DNA of 51,367 nucleotides, from contig CAIYJU010000201.1 in the NCBI GenBank assembly GCA_903926565.1, forward strand, positions 1 to 51,367, given 5' to 3'. Of this stretch, positions 51,255-51,367 are shown one piece after another. The notes under the pieces were generated by a model. That model saw only the letters and a list, made by a program, of their open reading frames with translations. It did not search any database and was not told the DNA's origin. The translations under genes and the position numbers were made by a program. Position 1 is the first letter of the stretch, and every line of letters starts with the position of its first letter. Origin of the DNA: an uncultured Bacteroidales bacterium. Lineage in GTDB: Bacteria > Bacteroidota > Bacteroidia > Bacteroidales > FEN-979.

Positions 51255-51367
51255 CTAATTTGTCCAAGGTTCTTTGTCTCGGGCATTCACGAATTTCTCA
51301 CCATCAAAAATGCATAAGCCTTGCCAAGTGCCAAACCACAATTGCCCTTTGTTATCCTCAAAAATAC
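51255..51367 (-). CDS. C-terminal end of a two-component-regulator propeller protein (partial)
   Basis: The frame enters from the right edge and ends at the TAG 51257-51255. It reads IFEDNKGQLWFGTWQGLCIF, then DGEKFVNARDKEPWTN. The iFeDnkGnlWfGT..GlcxfDG pattern is the Reg_prop blade found in two-component-regulator propeller proteins and hybrid sensors. The stop directly after the blade suggests that this protein ends with a propeller rather than a kinase. The rest lies outside the window. Confidence 0.72.
   Translation of the reverse strand, partial: IFEDNKGQLWFGTWQGLCIFDGEKFVNARDKEPWTN

Overview
The window looks like a piece of a Bacteroidota chromosome, probably Bacteroidales-like. The evidence is the gene set (an ExbB-ExbD-ExbD-TonB cluster joined to a PstS-like lipoprotein and a TPR protein, a complex I operon without nuoEFG, proteins with type IX secretion sorting tails, DUF3109 next to ferritin) and the repeated promoter motif TAnnTTTG, in two places at exactly 19 bp from an upstream TTTG. 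No rRNA, tRNA or CRISPR array was seen. No species can be named from sequence alone.

Region 1 (1-18.3 kb) is housekeeping energy metabolism. A truncated response regulator with a PAS domain runs off the left edge, followed by a small outer-membrane barrel gene on the plus strand. From 18.2 kb back to 1.7 kb almost everything is read on the minus strand: nuoABCDHIJKLMN, two small unknown genes, a PstS-like lipoprotein, a TPR protein and exbB-exbD-exbD-tonB. Complex I makes proton-motive force and ExbBD/TonB spends it at the outer membrane. Palindromic or G/C-rich repeats sit in the nuo and post-nuo spacers.

Region 2 (18.5-29.8 kb) is accessory. It holds an AAA/DUF4143 ATPase, a RelE/ParE-type toxin-antitoxin pair, a large SWIM/SNF2 helicase, a small unknown protein, a HigB-type toxin with Xre antitoxin, a DMT exporter, a membrane-bound flavodoxin/ferredoxin fusion, a REP-associated transposase with two REP-like copies, DUF3109 and ferritin. 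Two extra copies of the last ~25 codons of the helicase gene lie outside it, in the same orientation, and each abuts a toxin-antitoxin module. The helicase has five TATAAGC boxes spaced 11/12 bp just upstream of its start codon. This is the most unusual part of the window.

Region 3 (29.8-39.1 kb) carries two paralogous PAS histidine kinases, between which lies the 3' remnant of a lost ATPase gene, and a two-gene unit for secreted surface proteins (a beta-helix protein and a T9SS-sorted repeat protein).

Region 4 (39.1-48.2 kb) is the atpBEFHAG part of the F-type ATP synthase (no atpD/atpC here), with a strong intrinsic-terminator-like hairpin after atpE, then divergent tolC, an efflux adaptor and tsaB. 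Region 5 (48.2-51.4 kb) is decaying or accessory: a collapsed AbiEii-type locus, a T9SS beta-propeller gene split by one in-frame TAG, an intact HepT/MntA module whose consensus promoter would make a leaderless transcript, and the 3' end of a two-component-regulator propeller gene at the right edge.
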